A program made the translations under genes and the position numbers. A DNA stretch of 49,159 bases from Alphaproteobacteria bacterium (GTDB lineage: Bacteria; Pseudomonadota; Alphaproteobacteria; Thalassobaculales; Thalassobaculaceae), in NCBI GenBank assembly GCA_024742605.1, contig JANSYC010000030.1, forward strand, positions 1 to 49,159, given 5' to 3'. Below the pieces are notes generated by a model. That model was not told where the DNA came from. It searched no databases and saw nothing but the letters and a program-made list of their open reading frames with translations. Of the stretch, positions 1 to 9,195 are shown piece after piece (within the stretch, counting starts at the first letter, position 1; the number at the start of each line of letters is the position of its first letter).

Positions 1-835
1 CGAGGCGATCGGGGACCAGCTGACCTGCGTGTTCGTCGATCACGGCCTGCTGCGGCACGGCGAGGCAGAGGAGGTCGACCGTCTGTTCCGCCAGCACTAC
101 AACATTCCGCTGATCAGCCGGGACGCCAGCGATCTGTTCCTGGGCGAACTGGAAGGGATCTCGGACCCGGAACTCAAGCGGAAGACCATCGGCCGGCTGT
201 TCATCGACATCTTCGATGAGGAAGCGGGCAAGATCAAAGATGCGCGGTTTCTGGCGCAGGGAACCCTCTATCCCGACGTGATCGAGAGCGTCTCCGTGCT
301 GGGCGGCCCCAGCGTGACCATCAAGTCGCACCACAATGTGGGTGGCCTGCCGGAGCGTATGAACCTGAAGCTGGTCGAACCGCTGCGTGAACTGTTCAAG
401 GACGAGGTTCGGGCGCTTGGCCGCGAGCTGGGCCTGCCCGAGACCCTGGTCGGCCGCCATCCGTTTCCCGGGCCCGGCCTGGCGATCCGGGTGCCCGGCG
501 AGATCACCCGAGACCGGCTGGAGATCCTGCGTAAGGCCGACATGATCTATCTGGACGAGATCCGCAAGGCCGGGCTCTACGACGAGATCTGGCAGGCCTT
601 CGCGGTCCTGCTGCCGGTGCGGACGGTTGGCGTGATGGGCGATGCTCGGTCCTACGACTTCGCCTGCGCCCTGCGCGCCGTGACCTCGACCGACGGGATG
701 ACCGCCGATTTCTATCCGTTCTCCCACGATTTTCTCTCCCGGGTCGCGACCCGCATCATCAACGAGGTGCGCGGCATCAACCGGGTGACCTACGACATCA
801 CCTCGAAGCCGCCCGGCACCATCGAGTGGGAGTAG
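1..835 (+). CDS. guaA: GMP synthase (glutamine-hydrolysing), C-terminal part
   Basis: This enzyme converts XMP to GMP with ATP and glutamine, the last step of guanine nucleotide synthesis in the cytosol. Only about the last 277 residues are present, read in the frame beginning at base 2; the glutaminase domain and much of the ATP-pyrophosphatase domain lie before the window. Visible landmarks are [11 protein letters not shown], the [16 protein letters not shown] stretch of the dimerisation domain, and the family-typical C-terminus KPPGTIEWE. The frame is intact to the TAG stop. The FkbM gene starts 17 bases after the stop, so the two could be co-transcribed. The identification is secure. Confidence 0.97.
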   Translation, partial: EAIGDQLTCVFVDHGLLRHGEAEEVDRLFRQHYNIPLISRDASDLFLGELEGISDPELKRKTIGRLFIDIFDEEAGKIKDARFLAQGTLYPDVIESVSVLGGPSVTIKSHHNVGGLPERMNLKLVEPLRELFKDEVRALGRELGLPETLVGRHPFPGPGLAIRVPGEITRDRLEILRKADMIYLDEIRKAGLYDEIWQAFAVLLPVRTVGVMGDARSYDFACALRAVTSTDGMTADFYPFSHDFLSRVATRIINEVRGINRVTYDITSKPPGTIEWE

Positions 836-852
836 CGGATGCGGGTCGGAGC

Positions 853-1803
853 ATGCTGAGAGAGGTGCTGCGACAGGTCCCGTTTGCGCGGACGGGCTAC
901 CGCGCGATCAGGTGTGTCGGCGTCGGATCGGCACGGCTGGCGGTCTCCCTGATCCTGAGTACGATCGATCGATCAGCCTGGCTTCGCGGCCTGGCGTTCG
1001 ACGCCCTGAAACAGGACCTTGTGCTCGCACCGGGTCCTGAAAGCTTTGTTGTGTCGACCCGCGACAAGGCGATTGGCCGCGACATCTACGCCAATGCCGA
1101 GTTCGACTTCGCGAAACTGCGCACGGCGATCCGGTTGGCCGGGCTCTCGGATCGGAATGCCGACCTGTTGTTCGTCGATATTGGCGCCAATATAGGACCG
1201 ATCTGCATTCCTGTGATCAAGCGCGGACTGGCGGCGCGGGCGCTGGCGATTGAGCCGGAACCCCTGAACCGGAAACTGCTCGCAGCGAACGCGATCTTGA
1301 ATGACGTGAGCGACCGCATCGAGGTCTTTCCGGTCGCCCTGGGGGCGGCGCCGGGAACCGTCACCTTCGAGCTCAGTGATCGGAATTTCGGCGACCATCG
1401 GATTAGATCCAAGGTCGAGGCCTCCGAGGACAGATACCGGGAGGCGGAGCGGGACACGGTTGAGGTCGAGATGACCACCCTGGACCGGGTCCTGGAACCG
1501 GAAACCGCGCCGAACGTTCTGTTGTGGCTGGATACCCAGGGGTACGAAGGTTTCGTGCTGAAGGGGGCCACAGCCACCTTGAAGCAACGACATCCAATGG
1601 TGCTCGAGTTCTGGCCCTATGGCATGAAGCGGAGCGGGTCGTTCGAGAGCCTGCTCGAATGCCTGTGCGAGTCCGATTATGAGACGTTCGTTGACCTCGA
1701 GGATACGGAGGCCACGAGAACCGCCCTGACCGGTGCCGCGCTCACCGAGCTTTACGAGCGTTTGGGCGAGGACGGCAGGTTCACCGATATTCTGGTGCTC
1801 TGA
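853..1803 (+). CDS. FkbM family SAM-dependent methyltransferase
   Basis: This is a predicted methyltransferase of 316 residues. The SAM-binding motif is visible as LLFVDIGANIGPICIPV (about residues 104-120), followed by the acidic motif IEPEPLNRKLL. The later segment LLWLDTQGYEGFVLKGA is typical of the FkbM family, whose members O-methylate sugars, polyketides or other small molecules. The substrate cannot be told from the sequence. ATG at 853 is the likely start; an in-frame GTG at 826 would overlap guaA. No glycan or polyketide cluster is next to it, so the link to guaA is probably only positional. Confidence 0.8.
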   Translation: MLREVLRQVPFARTGYRAIRCVGVGSARLAVSLILSTIDRSAWLRGLAFDALKQDLVLAPGPESFVVSTRDKAIGRDIYANAEFDFAKLRTAIRLAGLSDRNADLLFVDIGANIGPICIPVIKRGLAARALAIEPEPLNRKLLAANAILNDVSDRIEVFPVALGAAPGTVTFELSDRNFGDHRIRSKVEASEDRYREAERDTVEVEMTTLDRVLEPETAPNVLLWLDTQGYEGFVLKGATATLKQRHPMVLEFWPYGMKRSGSFESLLECLCESDYETFVDLEDTEATRTALTGAALTELYERLGEDGRFTDILVL

Positions 1804-1915
1804 ATTCGTACGTATGGCGCAATCTCGCCGTAACCCACTAGATCGCAGGGGCATCGTCCTTGGGATACGGGGGCGAAGGATCGACACCTGGCCAATCTCG
1901 TACTCAGACCTAGCC

Positions 1916-1987
1916 CCGAGTCGCTTTGCTCGGCTCCCGAGTCGTTTTCTGCTATTCTCCGATTCGCACCCGATTCCATCCGAGTCG
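1916..1987. repeat. Five phased CCGANTC(G/C) boxes (GANTC cluster) upstream of an unknown gene
   Basis: Five near-identical octamers begin at 1916, 1937, 1959, 1970 and 1980: CCGAGTCG, CCGAGTCG, CCGATTCG, CCGATTCC and CCGAGTCG. Each contains GANTC, the methylation site of CcrM in alphaproteobacteria. Spacings are 21, 22, 11 and 10 bases, so all lie on about the same face of the helix. The block ends 25 bases before the next start codon. It may be a methylation-sensitive control region or a repeated operator. Confidence 0.6.
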
Positions 1988-2012
1988 GCGTGAATACGAT
2001 GCGGAGTGGATG

Positions 2013-2522
2013 ATGGGGATTGAGAATCGGGATGTAGCTGGCGGGCTCCGCAGCAATGTCGTGATCAAGGTGAGCTTCGGAAAGCGCGCGGCTGCGGCGG
2101 AAGGCCGTGTCGACGCGCTGGCGAAGGATATCGACGAGCTGGACATGGACGATCTGCCTGACATCGGCACGCGGTCGACAGAACCCTTCGAGGGGTTCGA
2201 GCTGGATGCCGGGCCGCCGGTTGACGTCTCGGGGCGGGTCGCGTTCGGGGTCGAACTGCCGGCCGGTCGGAACGATATGGTGGCGGCGATTGCGGCCCTC
2301 ACCCAACTGATGTCGATCGCGGATGAGCAGGGCGTGGACACCGACAGCTCGCTGCGCGCGGCGATCGCCACCCTTCGGCATTCGCTCGAGGGGGCCAGCG
2401 TCGTTCTTCCGCCCCAGCTGCTGGAACTGCTCGACATGATCGCGCCGATCGAGCCGGTGGCAATGGAGCCTGAGGAGAGTCCCGGTCGCCCGGGGGACTC
2501 CCATCTCCGCCTGGTCGAGTGA
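2013..2522 (+). CDS. Hypothetical protein downstream of the GANTC cluster
   Basis: I do not recognise this 169-residue protein. It has no signal peptide or membrane segment. The middle is acidic (for example DIDELDMDDLPD), and the second half looks helical (MVAAIAALTQLMSIADEQG and LPPQLLELLDMIAPIEPV). ATG at 2013 has GGAG six bases upstream; the adjacent ATG at 2010 would leave only three. Starting farther upstream would place the repeated GANTC boxes inside the coding region, which seems unlikely. It converges on the DUF3126 gene. Its unusual upstream region suggests cell-cycle-linked or otherwise specialised expression, but this is inference. Confidence 0.6.
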   Translation: MGIENRDVAGGLRSNVVIKVSFGKRAAAAEGRVDALAKDIDELDMDDLPDIGTRSTEPFEGFELDAGPPVDVSGRVAFGVELPAGRNDMVAAIAALTQLMSIADEQGVDTDSSLRAAIATLRHSLEGASVVLPPQLLELLDMIAPIEPVAMEPEESPGRPGDSHLRLVE

Positions 2523-2538
2523 GCAGCCGGACATTTCA

Positions 2539-2552
2539 CCGACCGCTGTCGG
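2539..2552. terminator. Short hairpin between convergent genes
   Basis: CCGAC and GTCGG form a perfect 5-bp stem with a 4-base loop between two convergent genes. On the + strand it is followed by CCAAAAGC, so there is no clear T-run. It is only a weak terminator candidate. Confidence 0.3.
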
Positions 2553-2567
2553 CCAAAAGCATTCCGA

Positions 2568-2783
2568 TCAGAAGCTTTCCAGGTCGATATCCAGAATGGT
2601 CATATTGAGCTGGTAGCAGACCTCTCCGTCTTCGTCGTCGCGAAAGATCACTCCGAGAAACTCGTCGTCGAGAACCACTTCAACAGAATCGTCCTTCTGC
2701 GGGCGCCGCACGAGTTGGATGCGGGGGTTGGCGAACCGCTTGCGCATGTAAGCCTGGACCTTGGCGATCTCCTGCGGTGTCAC
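2568..2783 (-). CDS. DUF3126 family protein
   Basis: This 71-residue protein is recognisable as the alphaproteobacterial DUF3126 family from the opening MTPQEIAKVQAYMRKRF, the central VVLDDEFLGVIFRDDEDGE and the closing YQLNMTILDIDLESF. Family function is unknown. It is soluble and acidic towards the C-terminus. The start is a GTG with AGGAG eight bases upstream. The start codon lies inside the 10-bp palindrome GTCACGTGAC (2779-2788), which could be coincidence. It is divergent from the nucleoside hydrolase. Confidence 0.85.
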   Translation of the reverse strand: MTPQEIAKVQAYMRKRFANPRIQLVRRPQKDDSVEVVLDDEFLGVIFRDDEDGEVCYQLNMTILDIDLESF

Positions 2784-2884
2784 GTGACAGTCTCCTGATG
2801 GTTTCGAAACTCGAAGGCGGCGTTTGTCTGAGGGCGTGACTTACCCCACGATATGTGGGCTTTCAACAGCAGGAGCACGATCAG

Positions 2885-3802
<918 letters not shown>

Positions 3803-3810
3803 CGCTTGAG

Positions 3811-3827
3811 GCGGGCGGCCCGCCCGC
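3811..3827 (+). terminator. GC-rich hairpin after the nucleoside hydrolase
   Basis: GCGGGC and GCCCGC form a 6-bp stem with a 5-base loop, nine bases after the nucleoside hydrolase stop. No T-run follows, so it could be a weak terminator or simply a structured intercistronic region before the membrane protein. Confidence 0.3.
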
Positions 3828-3860
3828 GAGAATGGACCCGCAGCATATGACACGGTGCAA

Positions 3861-4709
3861 ATGACTCTGACCGATCCGCTTATCGCCCGTCTCGCCGTTC
3901 CGGTGCTGGTCACGATCGTGGCCGCGGTTCTGGTCCGCCTGCTCGGCGGCTCCGGAACGCGGGCCGTGTCATTCGGTCTGCCTGCCGGTGTCATTGTGGC
4001 CTACGCGGTGCTGCCGGGCTGGCCCTGGGCGCCGCCGACAGCCCCCTTGGATCAGATCGCGTGGTTTGTCGTGGCGGGTACGCTGGCCGGACTCGGTATC
4101 GACATCATGACGCGGGGGCGGATGATGCCGACGTTGATCGCGCTGTTCTGGCCGGCTCTGGCGATTGCCTACCTGGCGGGGTTCGAGTGGCCGGCCGGAC
4201 CCGACCGCAATCTTTACCGCTATGGCGAGGCCTCCGTGGTGCTGGGCCTGCTGCTCGCCCGGATGGAGCAGATCCGCGATACCGGCATTTCCGCCCCGGT
4301 GGGAGGGGCGGTGGTGGCCGCGGGCCTGGGCGCGGTCGCCTGGGTGTCCGGGCTACCTCAGACGGCGATGTTTGCCTTCACGATGGCGGCGGCCGGACTC
4401 GGGTGGGTGCTGTGCAACTGGCCGAGCCGTCGGCTGGCGTTCGGCGCCACCGGGCTGCTCGGCTGGGGTGGCGCCGTTATGGCGCTGGCAGGCCATCTGG
4501 CGCTGTCCACCGAGGTCAACGGGTTCATCGTCCTGATCGTGCTGTTGGGGCTCGTGATCGAGCCGCTTGCCCAGGGCGTGGTGGCGGGAAACAGATTCAC
4601 CCGGAGTGACGCGGTCGCGCCGCTGGCGACGGCGGTTCTGATCGCGATTCCTGCGGTGATCTCGGTGGTATTGGTACTCTACGCGCCGCGCGCGTTACCG
4701 GTCTGGTAG
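3861..4709 (+). CDS. Hypothetical integral membrane protein
   Basis: This 282-residue protein is almost entirely hydrophobic, with roughly eight or nine predicted membrane helices, starting with LAVPVLVTIVAAVLVRLLGG and ending with VAPLATAVLIAIPAVISVVLVLYAPR. I recognise no family. Charged residues are few and mostly in loops, for example GPDRNLYRYGEA and MEQIRDTG. ATG at 3861 is preferred to the in-frame GTG two codons upstream. It follows the nucleoside hydrolase by 58 bases with a hairpin between them. It might be co-expressed, but a role in nucleoside transport is only a guess. Confidence 0.7.
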   Translation: MTLTDPLIARLAVPVLVTIVAAVLVRLLGGSGTRAVSFGLPAGVIVAYAVLPGWPWAPPTAPLDQIAWFVVAGTLAGLGIDIMTRGRMMPTLIALFWPALAIAYLAGFEWPAGPDRNLYRYGEASVVLGLLLARMEQIRDTGISAPVGGAVVAAGLGAVAWVSGLPQTAMFAFTMAAAGLGWVLCNWPSRRLAFGATGLLGWGGAVMALAGHLALSTEVNGFIVLIVLLGLVIEPLAQGVVAGNRFTRSDAVAPLATAVLIAIPAVISVVLVLYAPRALPVW

Positions 4710-4746
4710 TCATCACCGACGCATCTCTGGCTCAGCTGATGCGGCA

Positions 4747-5649
4747 TCACTCCTGTGGCCGTCTGTAGACCGAGACCCAGATCTGCGAGGTCGGGGAGCC
4801 ATCCAGATTAACGGGCCCGGGCACATAGCCGACGCCGATCTCGGTGAAGTTCCTGCCGTAAAGGTTTGCGGCATGGCCGGGACTGTCGGTCCACCCCTGG
4901 ACGACCTGCGCGGCAGCACGTTGCCCGATCGCGAGATTCTCGCCGACCCGGCGGTAGGGATAGTTCTGCCGCTCCACGCGGGAGGCGACCGTACCGCCAT
5001 CGGGGCTGAGATGAGCGAAGTAGCCGCGCGCGGCCATGTCCTGGGCATGGGCGAGGGCGGCCGCCGAGAGCGCCGGGTTTTCGGACAACTTCGTAAGGCC
5101 CCTGCGCACCCGTGCCGTGTTGGTGGCGGCCAACAGATCCGCTGCGGCATTCGGAATCGTCCGCGCCGCGCTGTTGCCCAGAATGACGGTCCATACCTGT
5201 CCGGTCAGCGCGCCGTTATCGAGTGTGAACCGCCCAGGGTCGAAGGCGATCCCGATCCGGTCCACCGCCGGGTCCCGGATCCACTGGTGCCAGCCGTCCT
5301 GGCGCTTCAGGTTCGAGATAAGCCGCGCCGGTGTCGGAAGTGCCGACCGGACGATGGCTCGGAGTTCCAGAAGCATGGAGCCGTCCTGCCGCACCCGCTC
5401 CATCAGATTGGCACGGCCGGGTGGTTCCAGGGTGATCTTGCCGATCCGCGCCATCAGTTCCAGATGCCGGGCCGCCGCCTCGGTCAGGATCGGGTCCGGA
5501 CGCAATGCCGACCGGCCGTTGCGCTCCCGATCCGCATTGATCAGCGTCAGGGCCTGGTCGGACGGCCCGGCCCAGGCCGGAGCACCCTCCCAGACAAGCG
5601 CCAGCAGCAGGAGGAGGGCGATCCGTGCCGATATCAGGGGCAATTCCAT
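4747..5649 (-). CDS. Secreted protein with two CAP/SCP-like domains
   Basis: This 300-residue protein begins with a signal peptide (SARIALLLLLALVWEGAPAWA). The C-terminal half is a clear CAP/SCP (YkwD-like) domain: LLAATNTARVRRGLTKL, then AHAQDMAARGYFAHLSPDG, RVGENLAIG and WTDSPGHAANLYGRNFTEIG. The first half (LTLINADRERNGRSALRPD, then RHLELMARIGKITL) looks like a second, diverged copy in which the central GEN and SPGH motifs are absent. Bacterial CAP proteins are usually extracytoplasmic and of poorly known function. The ATG at 5649 lies five bases after the SDR stop codon, so the two genes are probably one operon. Confidence 0.85.
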   Translation of the reverse strand: MELPLISARIALLLLLALVWEGAPAWAGPSDQALTLINADRERNGRSALRPDPILTEAAARHLELMARIGKITLEPPGRANLMERVRQDGSMLLELRAIVRSALPTPARLISNLKRQDGWHQWIRDPAVDRIGIAFDPGRFTLDNGALTGQVWTVILGNSAARTIPNAAADLLAATNTARVRRGLTKLSENPALSAAALAHAQDMAARGYFAHLSPDGGTVASRVERQNYPYRRVGENLAIGQRAAAQVVQGWTDSPGHAANLYGRNFTEIGVGYVPGPVNLDGSPTSQIWVSVYRRPQE

Positions 5650-5654
5650 CGAGG

Positions 5655-6431
5655 TCAGGCGAGTCCTTCGAGCCCGGCGTCCACACTCAGCGCCTGACCT
5701 GTGATGTGCCGGCCCGCTTCCGAGCAGATGAACAGGATCTGACTCGAGATGTCGGCGGCGGTGACGAACTCCCGCATGTGGGCGATCGAGGCGAGCTTGT
5801 CCCGCATCTCGTTCTCTGAGATCGACTGGGCCTCGGCCTTGGCCTTGATGACCCGGTCGATCCGCGCGCCTTCGACCGCCCCAGGCTGGATGCAGTTCAC
5901 CCGGATCTTGTCCTTTCCCAGTTCCAGGGCGCAGGTGCGGGTGAAGCCGACAATGGCGAATTTCGCGGCGGAATAGGGGCTGCGGAGCGCGAAGGCGAAC
6001 TTGCCGGCTGCCGAGGACAGATTGACGATCGATCCGCCACCGGAGGCACGGAGCGCCGGCACAGCTTTCTGCGTGCCGATGAAGGCACTGGTCAGATTGA
6101 CTGACAGGCAACTCTCCCAGTCGGCGAGGGTGACCTCCTCCACCGGAAGGGTCGGCCCGGCGCTGCCCGCGTTGTTGACCATGATGTCCAGCCCGCCGAG
6201 CTTGGCGATGCCCTCGTCCAGGAAAGCGCCGAAGGCCTCGGCATCCGACACGTCGCAGATCGAGCCGGTCAGGCCGGGGACACCCGCGCGGGCTTCTTCC
6301 AGTGAGTCCTGATCGATATCGCAGACATGAACCCGCGCACCGGCGGCGGCGAACATCTCTGCGGTCTTTCGGCCTATGCCGCTGGCGCCGGCGCTGATGA
6401 TCGCGCGTTTGCCGGTGAGGTCGAGGTTCAT
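5655..6431 (-). CDS. Short-chain dehydrogenase/reductase (SDR)
   Basis: This is a classical SDR oxidoreductase of 258 residues. The nucleotide-binding motif is SAGASGIG (13-20) with D38 after the second strand suggesting NAD(H). NNAG is at 86-89, the catalytic serine in NLSSA near 139-140, and Y153 with K157 in YSAAK. The C-terminus GRHITGQALSVDAGLEG is typical. The first glycine-motif position is Ser rather than the usual Thr. The substrate is unknown. It is the upstream gene of a likely two-gene operon with the CAP-domain protein and is divergent from the exonuclease gene. Confidence 0.9.
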   Translation of the reverse strand: MNLDLTGKRAIISAGASGIGRKTAEMFAAAGARVHVCDIDQDSLEEARAGVPGLTGSICDVSDAEAFGAFLDEGIAKLGGLDIMVNNAGSAGPTLPVEEVTLADWESCLSVNLTSAFIGTQKAVPALRASGGGSIVNLSSAAGKFAFALRSPYSAAKFAIVGFTRTCALELGKDKIRVNCIQPGAVEGARIDRVIKAKAEAQSISENEMRDKLASIAHMREFVTAADISSQILFICSEAGRHITGQALSVDAGLEGLA

Positions 6432-6559
6432 GCGGGGTCTCCCTGGGGGCGGATGATTCGGATGGCTCGTTGGCGGGAACTATAGCCCCCAGGCTCCCCG
6501 GTCCGGCAAGGGCTTAGCTGATGATTGACCGAGCGCCCCGACGCTCTACCCTCCCACCC

Positions 6560-7588
6560 ATGACGGCACCGAAACCCGAAAGCTGGATCGAAGTTCGTCC
6601 GACCGGGCTTTACGTCCGGCCCGGCGACTTCCACGTGGACCCGACCCGCGCCGTCGGACGGGCGGTCATCACCCATGGCCATGCGGATCACGCCCGCGCG
6701 GGTCATGCGGCTGTGGCCGCCACCGCGGAGACGCTGGCGATCATGGCGGTGCGCTACGGGGCCGAGCCGGAGCAGGCAAAACAGGCGCTCCTCCCCGGCG
6801 CGATGCTCAGCATCGGCGATGTTTCGGTCACCCTGTATCCTGCCGGGCACGTCCTGGGCAGTGCGCAGGTGCTGCTGGAGCACAAGGGCAGCCGGGTCGT
6901 GGTGTCGGGCGACTACAAGCGTCGTCAGGATCCGACCTGCGCGCCGTTCGAGCCGGTCCCCTGCGACGTGTTCGTGACCGAGGCCACCTTCGGCCTGCCG
7001 GTGTTCCGCCATCCGGACGATCGGGACGAGATCGCCAAGCTGCTGAACAGTGTCAGAATGTTCCCGGACCGCTGTCATGTGATCGGCGCCTATGCTCTCG
7101 GCAAGGCCCAGCGGATGATCGCGCTGCTGCGGGAGGCGGGTTGGGATCGACCGATCTATCTGCACGGCGCGTTGCAGAACCTGTGCGATCTCTACCGGGC
7201 GCACGGTGTCGATCTCGGAGATCTCCGCCCGGCGACGGCGGGTCAGAAGGGCGTGCCCCGCGATGACTTCAAGGGTGAGATCGTTCTCGCGCCGCCCTCG
7301 GCGATCGCGGACCGATGGGGGCGGCGTCTCCCAGACCCGGTCGTCTGCATGGCCTCGGGCTGGATGCGGGTGCGTCAGCGGGCGAAGCAGCGGGGCGTCG
7401 AGCTGCCGTTGATCATCTCCGACCACGCGGACTGGGACGAGTTGTTGCAGACGGTCGAGGACGTCGACGCGCCGGAAGTCTGGATCACCCACGGTCGGGA
7501 GGAGGCGCTGGTCCACGCGATCACCGCGACGGGACGCCGGGCGCGGGCGCTGTCCATGGTCGGATACGACGAGGAGGAGGGCGCGTGA
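6560..7588 (+). CDS. Ligase-associated DNA exonuclease (metallo-beta-lactamase/beta-CASP fold)
   Basis: This 342-residue protein belongs to the metallo-beta-lactamase nucleases found beside a bacterial ATP-dependent DNA ligase. The metal motif HGHADH is at residues 39-44, followed by PAGHVLGSAQ, VVSGDYKR and VFVTEATFGLP, which are typical of beta-CASP nucleases. Later motifs are GAYALGKAQR, SDHADWDEL and WITHGREEALV. It should trim DNA ends before ligation. Its TGA overlaps the GTG of the ligase, so the two are translationally coupled. The start at 6560 is supported by homology-like N-terminal content (WIEVRPTGLYVRPGDFHVD). Confidence 0.93.
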   Translation: MTAPKPESWIEVRPTGLYVRPGDFHVDPTRAVGRAVITHGHADHARAGHAAVAATAETLAIMAVRYGAEPEQAKQALLPGAMLSIGDVSVTLYPAGHVLGSAQVLLEHKGSRVVVSGDYKRRQDPTCAPFEPVPCDVFVTEATFGLPVFRHPDDRDEIAKLLNSVRMFPDRCHVIGAYALGKAQRMIALLREAGWDRPIYLHGALQNLCDLYRAHGVDLGDLRPATAGQKGVPRDDFKGEIVLAPPSAIADRWGRRLPDPVVCMASGWMRVRQRAKQRGVELPLIISDHADWDELLQTVEDVDAPEVWITHGREEALVHAITATGRRARALSMVGYDEEEGA

Positions 7589-9168
7589 AACCTTTCGCGG
7601 CTCTGCTTGACCGTCTGATCTATACGCCGTCTCGCAATGCCAAGGTGGCGCTGATCGCTGAATACTTCAGGCAGGCGCCGGATCCGGATCGGGGCTGGGG
7701 CCTCGCCGCGCTGACCGGGGGGCTGGACTTCAAAGGGGTCAAGGCCGGCACCGTCCGGGGGCTGGCCATGGAACGGGTCGATCCCACCCTGTTCGCATGG
7801 TCCTACGATTTCGTCGGCGATCTGGCGGAAACGACCGCCCTGATCTGGCCTGAACGGCTGTCGAACCGGGCCTGGCCGGGATTGAGCGAGGTAGTGGACC
7901 GTCTGAGCGGCGCGCAGCGGTCGGAGGCCCCGGAGATCGTGGCGGACTGGCTGGACACCCTCGACGCGACCGGACGTTGGGCGTTGCTGAAGCTGATCAC
8001 CGGGGGGTTGCGTGTGGGCGTGTCGGCACGGCTGGCCAAAGTTGCGTTGGCGGCCTACGCGGACGCTGAACCAGCCGAGATCGAAGAATTGTGGCACGGT
8101 CTGGAGCCGCCCTACACCGAGTTGTTCGCTTGGTTGGACGGCGATGGGCCCCGGCCTAGTCTCGAGGACAAACCGGTCTTCCGCCCGGCCATGCTGGCCC
8201 ATCCCCTGGAGGAGGGGGAGATCGCGGGGCTGGATGCTGCGGCCTATGTGGCGGAGTGGAAATGGGATGGGATTCGGGTGCAGATTTCGTCCCGCGGTGG
8301 AGAGACCCGCCTGTACTCCCGAACCGGCGACGACATAGGACGTGCGTTCCCCGATGTGCTCGACCATGTGACGTTCGAGGGCGTTCTGGACGGGGAACTG
8401 CTGGTGGTGATTGAGGGCGAGGTCCGACCGTTCAACGAATTGCAGCAGCGGTTGAACCGCAAGACCGTCACCGGAGCCATGCTCAAGAAGTATCCGGCCT
8501 TCGTCCGGCTCTACGACATTCTGTTCGATGGCCGGGAGGACCTTCGGGCTCTGGCCTTCTCCGAGCGGCGCAACCGGCTCGAGGGCTTCTACGCCCGCGC
8601 CGCGCCGCGCCGGATGGACGTCTCGCAGGTGGTGGAATTCCGAGATCTCGCAGAGTTGGAGGCCCTTCGGGTCTCGTCCCGTGGGACCGCGACCGAGGGC
8701 CTCATGCTCAAGCGCCAGGACAGCCCCTACGTCGCCGGCCGCCCCAAAGGCCTCTGGTACAAATGGAAGCGAGGGCCGCTCACCTTGGACACGGTTCTGA
8801 TGTACGCCCAGCGCGGCCACGGCAAGCGATCCTCCTTTTATTCCGACTTCACCTTCGGTGCCTGGCGGTCCTCGCCGGAGACCGGGGAGGACGAGGTGGT
8901 GCCGGTGGGTAAGGCCTATTTCGGTTTCACCGATGAGGATCTGAAACACTTGGACAAATGGGTGCGGGACCACACCCTGCACCGTTACGGCCCGGTGCGG
9001 GAGGTTGAGCGCGGCCTGGTTCTGGAGGTGGCCTTCGACAGCGTGCACCGTTCGCCCAGGCACAAGTCCGGGGTGGCCATGCGGTTTCCCAGGATCGCCA
9101 GGATTCGCTGGGATAAGCCGCCGGGGGAGGCGGACCGGCTTGAGACCCTGGAGCGGCTGATCGAATGA
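7585..9168 (+). CDS. ATP-dependent DNA ligase of the exonuclease-associated, cisplatin-response type
   Basis: This 527-residue ligase seals DNA nicks through an enzyme-AMP intermediate. The N-terminal half is the helical DNA-binding domain of ATP-dependent ligases. The nucleotidyl-transfer lysine is K226 in AEWKWDGIRVQ. Further motifs are LYSRTGDDIG, VLDGELLV, EGLMLKRQDSPY and WYKWKRGPLTLD. The family is known to pair with the upstream MBL exonuclease, a DEXH helicase and the PdeM phosphoesterase in DNA-damage tolerance. The last two are not next to it here. The GTG start overlaps the preceding stop codon by four bases. Confidence 0.94.
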   Translation: MKPFAALLDRLIYTPSRNAKVALIAEYFRQAPDPDRGWGLAALTGGLDFKGVKAGTVRGLAMERVDPTLFAWSYDFVGDLAETTALIWPERLSNRAWPGLSEVVDRLSGAQRSEAPEIVADWLDTLDATGRWALLKLITGGLRVGVSARLAKVALAAYADAEPAEIEELWHGLEPPYTELFAWLDGDGPRPSLEDKPVFRPAMLAHPLEEGEIAGLDAAAYVAEWKWDGIRVQISSRGGETRLYSRTGDDIGRAFPDVLDHVTFEGVLDGELLVVIEGEVRPFNELQQRLNRKTVTGAMLKKYPAFVRLYDILFDGREDLRALAFSERRNRLEGFYARAAPRRMDVSQVVEFRDLAELEALRVSSRGTATEGLMLKRQDSPYVAGRPKGLWYKWKRGPLTLDTVLMYAQRGHGKRSSFYSDFTFGAWRSSPETGEDEVVPVGKAYFGFTDEDLKHLDKWVRDHTLHRYGPVREVERGLVLEVAFDSVHRSPRHKSGVAMRFPRIARIRWDKPPGEADRLETLERLIE

Positions 9169-9195
9169 CCGTCTCGAGGTCGGCAGCGAGCGTCA

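Noticed and set aside
1926-2012. Possible N-terminal extension of the hypothetical gene through the GANTC boxes
   Set aside because: The extension has no ribosome-binding site, is Arg/Ser/Pro-rich and would make the phased repeats coding; ATG 2013 with GGAG fits better.
2779-2788. Palindrome GTCACGTGAC at the DUF3126 start codon
   Set aside because: It is a single 10-bp palindrome without further repeats or known regulator, so not enough for an operator call.
7375-9063. Open frame of 562 codons on the - strand opposite the DNA ligase
   Set aside because: The + strand carries a complete ligase; the antisense frame has no recognisable domain.
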